Under the pieces are notes generated by a model, which saw only the letters and a program-made list of their open reading frames with translations, was not told the DNA's origin and made no database searches. DNA of 64,000 nucleotides from Eutreptiella sp. 'Long Island Sound 2002' (Eukaryota > Euglenozoa > Euglenophyceae > Eutreptiales > Eutreptiaceae): positions 24,484,221-24,548,220 of the forward strand of contig OZ038399.1 of assembly GCA_964036045.1 (NCBI GenBank), in the 5' to 3' direction. The position numbers and the translations under genes are program-made. This document shows positions 63,835 through 64,000 of this stretch, piece after piece (within the stretch, counting starts at the first letter, position 1; every line of letters starts with the position of its first letter).

Positions 63835-64000
63835 AAGCGACGCATTAGAAGGGGAGGGGCCTCAGAGCCGGCCCCAGCAGCGGTTAGACAGGCGGTTGGA
63901 GGAGGTTACCGAAGCGGTTGGGGCGGTTACTGTCGGTTACAAATGCCATTGAGGCTGGCACTTGGCGTCAGGGGGACAGTGGGACTGGGTATAGGGTGGG
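63835..64000 (+). mobile_element. hAT miniature element, family 1, copy D (cut by window end)
   Basis: The core (ggcggttggaggaggttac, ggttactgtcggttacaaat, cttggcgtcagggggacag) matches 61747-61972. The left terminus (gcgacgcattagaagggg) is diverged, and the right end lies beyond 64000. It lies just upstream of the first visible cyclase exon, inside its intron. Confidence 0.75.

Overview
The window looks like nuclear DNA of a eukaryote, most likely a unicellular alga or other protist; I cannot name the species. The evidence is a GT-AG split gene on the minus strand with long introns, a nearly intact chromodomain Ty3/gypsy (chromovirus) retrotransposon primed by initiator-Met tRNA, several hAT-type DNA transposons with perfect 8-bp target duplications, non-LTR (LINE) remnants, minisatellites, and dozens of G or C homopolymer runs (up to 18 nt). 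Gene density is very low. Layout: 1-2211 holds G/C runs and low-complexity DNA with no gene I recognise. 2212-3562 is a hAT transposon with 12-bp terminal inverted repeats and an 8-bp duplication; it encodes the C-terminal dimerisation region of a transposase. 3966-5306 holds LINE reverse transcriptase and RNase H remnants. 5364-6407 encodes an ankyrin-repeat protein. 6408-12206 is largely unassigned; its second half is AT-richer and has two small ORFs, one with a possible helix-turn-helix. 12207-22124 is the 9.9-kb chromovirus. Its LTRs differ at about seven positions, and one reading frame runs from Gag to a chromodomain, broken by three in-frame stops. It also carries an NPPF-containing, Dam-methyltransferase-like segment after the protease. 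22125-36900 is a mosaic of decayed transposons, dispersed repeats and simple repeats. 36947-40571 contains a tentative two-exon minus-strand gene. 40572-53000 is again mosaic, including two LINE remnants joined tail to tail and several miniature elements. 53004-63811 is the best host gene: six exons on the minus strand with consistent splice phases encode the C-terminal 711 residues of a two-pass membrane receptor. It has a NIT-like extracellular region and a class III nucleotidyl cyclase domain in which the first metal-binding Asp is replaced by Thr. Its introns are packed with minisatellites, miniature elements, a hAT element and a second gypsy fragment. Working together: the chromovirus ORFs form one Gag-Pol polyprotein, and the receptor cyclase would couple an extracellular signal to cyclic-nucleotide output if it is active or pairs with an active partner. 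Most of the rest is transposon sediment. G-runs repeatedly sit inside or at the ends of the miniature elements, which suggests the elements either spread or recruit them.
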